Shown here piece after piece: positions 21,599 to 23,801 of a stretch of 23,801 bases of DNA. Position 1 is the stretch's first letter. The number at the start of each line of letters is the position of its first letter. Both the position numbers and the translations under genes were made by a program. Under the pieces are notes generated by a model, which was not told where the DNA came from, made no database searches, and saw only the letters and a program-made list of their open reading frames with translations. The stretch comes from a virus: the IMG/VR virus record IMGVR_UViG_3300007609_000090, positions 1 to 23,801 of that record; one strand, 5' to 3'.

Positions 21599-23801
21599 AT
21601 GGCAATTGACACAGATCTAAACATATCCCCATACTTTGACGATTTCGATGAGGAAAAGAACTTTCATAGGGTTCTTTTCAAGCCGTCTGTGGCAGTGCAG
21701 GCCCGCGAACTCACTCAACTTCAAACTATCCTTCAAAACCAAATCGAGAGATTCGGTAACAATATTCTTCGCGAAGGAACAATTATTGAAGGGTGTAACT
21801 TCGTAGAAGTAAACGATCTGGGTTATATGAAGATTCTCGATATTCAGACTAACGGTCAGCCGGTCTCAATGTCATCGTATCTTGATGCTAGAGCTGTTGG
21901 TGTTACAACAGGTATTGAAGCTAAGATCTTTGTCGTTGCAAACGGTCTTCAAACTCAATCACCTGATTTAAATACTCTATTTGTAAAGTATCTATCATCT
22001 GGTAATTCTGGCGAAAAGCAATTCTCTGATACTGAGAATATCGAAATCCGCAACTTCACGACAAACGAGCTCATTGCAACTGTGACAGTGGCTGGTTCTG
22101 TGGAAGCAGACTCCGTCGGCTCATCTTACGGTGTTCGCGTCGGTGATGGTATCATTTACCAAAAGGGTTTCTTCGTTCGTGTCGAGGAACAAATTAAAAT
22201 TGTTTCCAAATACACCAACGTACCTGATGATCTTGTTGTTGGTTTTGAGACAGAAGAATTTATTATTAACAGTAACAACGACACTTCACTTCTAGATAAT
22301 GCTAACGGGTTCAATAACTTCAATGCTCCTGGTGCTGATAGATTGAAGCTTACAACTACTCTTGTTACTAAGACTATTACTCAAGCTAAAAAAGATGAAA
22401 GATTCTTTGCTATTCAAGAGTATGTTCGTGGTAGAGTTGTAAGAAGAAACAAGACCACACAGTACGCTGAAATTATAGAATCGATGAATCGTAGAACGCG
22501 TGAAGAATCCGGCAACTATACAGTAAAGAACTTCCCAGTTAACGTTCTTCAGAATCCGTTGAATTCTGAACAGTTAGATGTACTGATTGGAGCTGGTGCC
22601 GCTTATGTGGAAGGTCGTCGTATCGAGCTTCTTAACACCTACGATCTACAGATAGACAAAGCCACCGACTTTGCTATAGAAGAAGATCAATCGATTTCTA
22701 CTAACATCGGCCAATACATTGTAGTTAACGAGTTCTTTGGTAACTTTGATCCTAATGTGGCAGCTTCTATCGATCTTTATGACACAGCTCAAAATGCAGC
22801 TACTGGAGGTACTGTTCCTACAACGCCTACTGGTACTAAAATTGGCGAAGCTAAGATTCGCTCTTTCATCTATGAGGACGGAACTGCCGGTGATGCGTCT
22901 GCTGAATATAGAGCGTACATCTTCGATGTTCAAATGAACACAGGAAAGAATTTCTCTGACGTTCTATCCATTTACTATCCTGGTACTGGATCAGGAGATG
23001 ATGGTGTTGCTGATCTCGTGACTAATCAAATATTCGAACCATCATTTGCTAGATCTCTGTTCCCTGTTGGTCGTAGTGGTATTAAGTCTGTTCCTGCTAT
23101 AGGAGAAACCTTAGACTTTGTTTTTAGAACAGTAAACAAATCTTTAAACATTGACACAAATGGTAACATCGATATCACTTTATCTGAAGGTGAGTGGCCA
23201 TATACTGGCACGCTGAACAACACTCAGAAAAAAGATATCATCCTCATTGCTACTGCTAACCAGTCGCCATACGTTGATGGTAAGCCTATCGATTTGAGTG
23301 GAGCTACTGTTACCGTAACATCGACAACAACTCTTTCTATTACGGGTCTAACTGCTCCGACTTCCAGTGTATCTATTATCGGATACTACAATGTAAAGAA
23401 AAGCGCTTCTCAACCTGCAGGTAAGGATCTGTTAACAACATACATTAAGATCGATTGCTCCAATAATGCTTCTAATACGGCTGTTGGTGATTACTCTCTA
23501 GGTCTTCCAGATGTTTATGAGATCGACAACATTTACATTGGATCCACTTACTCCGAATCCAATCCTGATAAGACTGACGGCTTTAAATTCAATCGCGGGC
23601 AAAAGGATACCCATTATGGGCTTTCTTCTATCAAGAAAAAAGCATCTCTTACCCTGAATACTACAGACAGAATTCTTGTTAAGGCAAAGGTATTCAGAAA
23701 GAACACATCCGGTTCTTTCAGTGATGGTTTCTTCACTGTTAATTCATACCCGATTGACGACGCTAACACAGCTAACACAGCAGCTATCACAACAGAACAA
23801 A
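21599..23801 (+). CDS. DUF4815-family virion structural protein (3' end outside window)
   Basis: Open from ATG 21599 to the last base with no stop: 734 codons seen, partial. AAGGTAAGAAG precedes the start. The N-terminus P-Y-F-D-D-F-D-E-E-K-N-F-H-R-V-L-F-K-P with A-V-Q-A-R-E-L-T-Q-L-Q-T-I-L-Q-N-Q-I and F-G-N-N-I is the hallmark of DUF4815 proteins in T4-like cyanophages, which are found in virions. The rest is beta-rich: G-D-G-I-I-Y-Q-K-G-F-F-V near 181-192 and G-A-A-Y-V-E-G-R-R-I near 333-342. Position after gp8 suggests a peripheral baseplate or fibre-attachment role analogous to T4 gp9/gp10 (inference). Confidence 0.9.
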   Translation, partial: MAIDTDLNISPYFDDFDEEKNFHRVLFKPSVAVQARELTQLQTILQNQIERFGNNILREGTIIEGCNFVEVNDLGYMKILDIQTNGQPVSMSSYLDARAVGVTTGIEAKIFVVANGLQTQSPDLNTLFVKYLSSGNSGEKQFSDTENIEIRNFTTNELIATVTVAGSVEADSVGSSYGVRVGDGIIYQKGFFVRVEEQIKIVSKYTNVPDDLVVGFETEEFIINSNNDTSLLDNANGFNNFNAPGADRLKLTTTLVTKTITQAKKDERFFAIQEYVRGRVVRRNKTTQYAEIIESMNRRTREESGNYTVKNFPVNVLQNPLNSEQLDVLIGAGAAYVEGRRIELLNTYDLQIDKATDFAIEEDQSISTNIGQYIVVNEFFGNFDPNVAASIDLYDTAQNAATGGTVPTTPTGTKIGEAKIRSFIYEDGTAGDASAEYRAYIFDVQMNTGKNFSDVLSIYYPGTGSGDDGVADLVTNQIFEPSFARSLFPVGRSGIKSVPAIGETLDFVFRTVNKSLNIDTNGNIDITLSEGEWPYTGTLNNTQKKDIILIATANQSPYVDGKPIDLSGATVTVTSTTTLSITGLTAPTSSVSIIGYYNVKKSASQPAGKDLLTTYIKIDCSNNASNTAVGDYSLGLPDVYEIDNIYIGSTYSESNPDKTDGFKFNRGQKDTHYGLSSIKKKASLTLNTTDRILVKAKVFRKNTSGSFSDGFFTVNSYPIDDANTANTAAITTEQ

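Overview
The window is a contiguous piece of a T4-like contractile-tailed phage (myovirus) genome of the marine or cyanophage-like kind. The hallmark genes are all present: gp33, gp59 and gp32 (late transcription and replication), gp4 (head completion), and the baseplate/tail set gp26, gp29-like, gp54-like, gp48, gp53, gp27-like, gp5, gp25, gp6, gp7 and gp8, followed by a DUF4815 structural protein. Spot counts give GC near 40%. The phage carries its own circularly permuted (two-piece) tmRNA whose tag begins A-N-S-N and ends A-L-A-A. That resembles alphaproteobacterial tags more than the cyanobacterial type, so I infer an alphaproteobacterial host, but this is an inference.

Layout. (1) 1-3207, plus strand: the end of a possible upstream ORF, a sigma70-like promoter, the permuted tmRNA (about 112-485), then a tightly overlapping run (an ATP-grasp-like ORF, a 66-residue ORF, gp33, gp59). 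After these come gp32 behind its own leader and a strong terminator. (2) 3206-7446, minus strand: read leftwards as gp4, an unrecognised 195-residue protein, a gp54/tube-like protein, gp26 and a tape-measure-like protein. gp26 ends in a T7 slippery run that opens a 57-codon extension in the -1 frame with no start codon of its own. (3) 7446-7505: a short divergent control region with two exact T4 late-promoter boxes (TATAAATA) that face each other. (4) 7505-23801, plus strand: gp48, gp53, a gp27-like hub fused to a GH104-like glycosidase, gp5 without a lysozyme domain, a tail protein ending in an M15-type zinc peptidase, gp25, gp6, gp7-like, an enlarged gp8, and a DUF4815 protein cut by the window end.

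How the genes work together. gp33 is the co-activator that lets the sliding clamp fire late promoters, and gp59 and gp32 serve the replication fork. The minus and plus late operons build the tail. The minus operon has the tube-like / chaperone / frameshift extension / tape-measure order of lambda-type tails. The plus operon builds the hub (gp27, gp5, gp48), the wedges (gp53, gp25, gp6, gp7, gp8) and two cell-wall-cutting domains. The tmRNA would let the phage rescue stalled ribosomes with its own tag during infection.

The most interesting items are the phage-encoded permuted tmRNA, the unannotated -1 frameshift in gp26, the relocation of the tail muralytic domain from gp5 to the gp27-like hub (with a second, peptidase, activity two genes on), and the face-to-face late promoters. 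No CRISPR array, insertion sequence or ordinary tRNA was seen.
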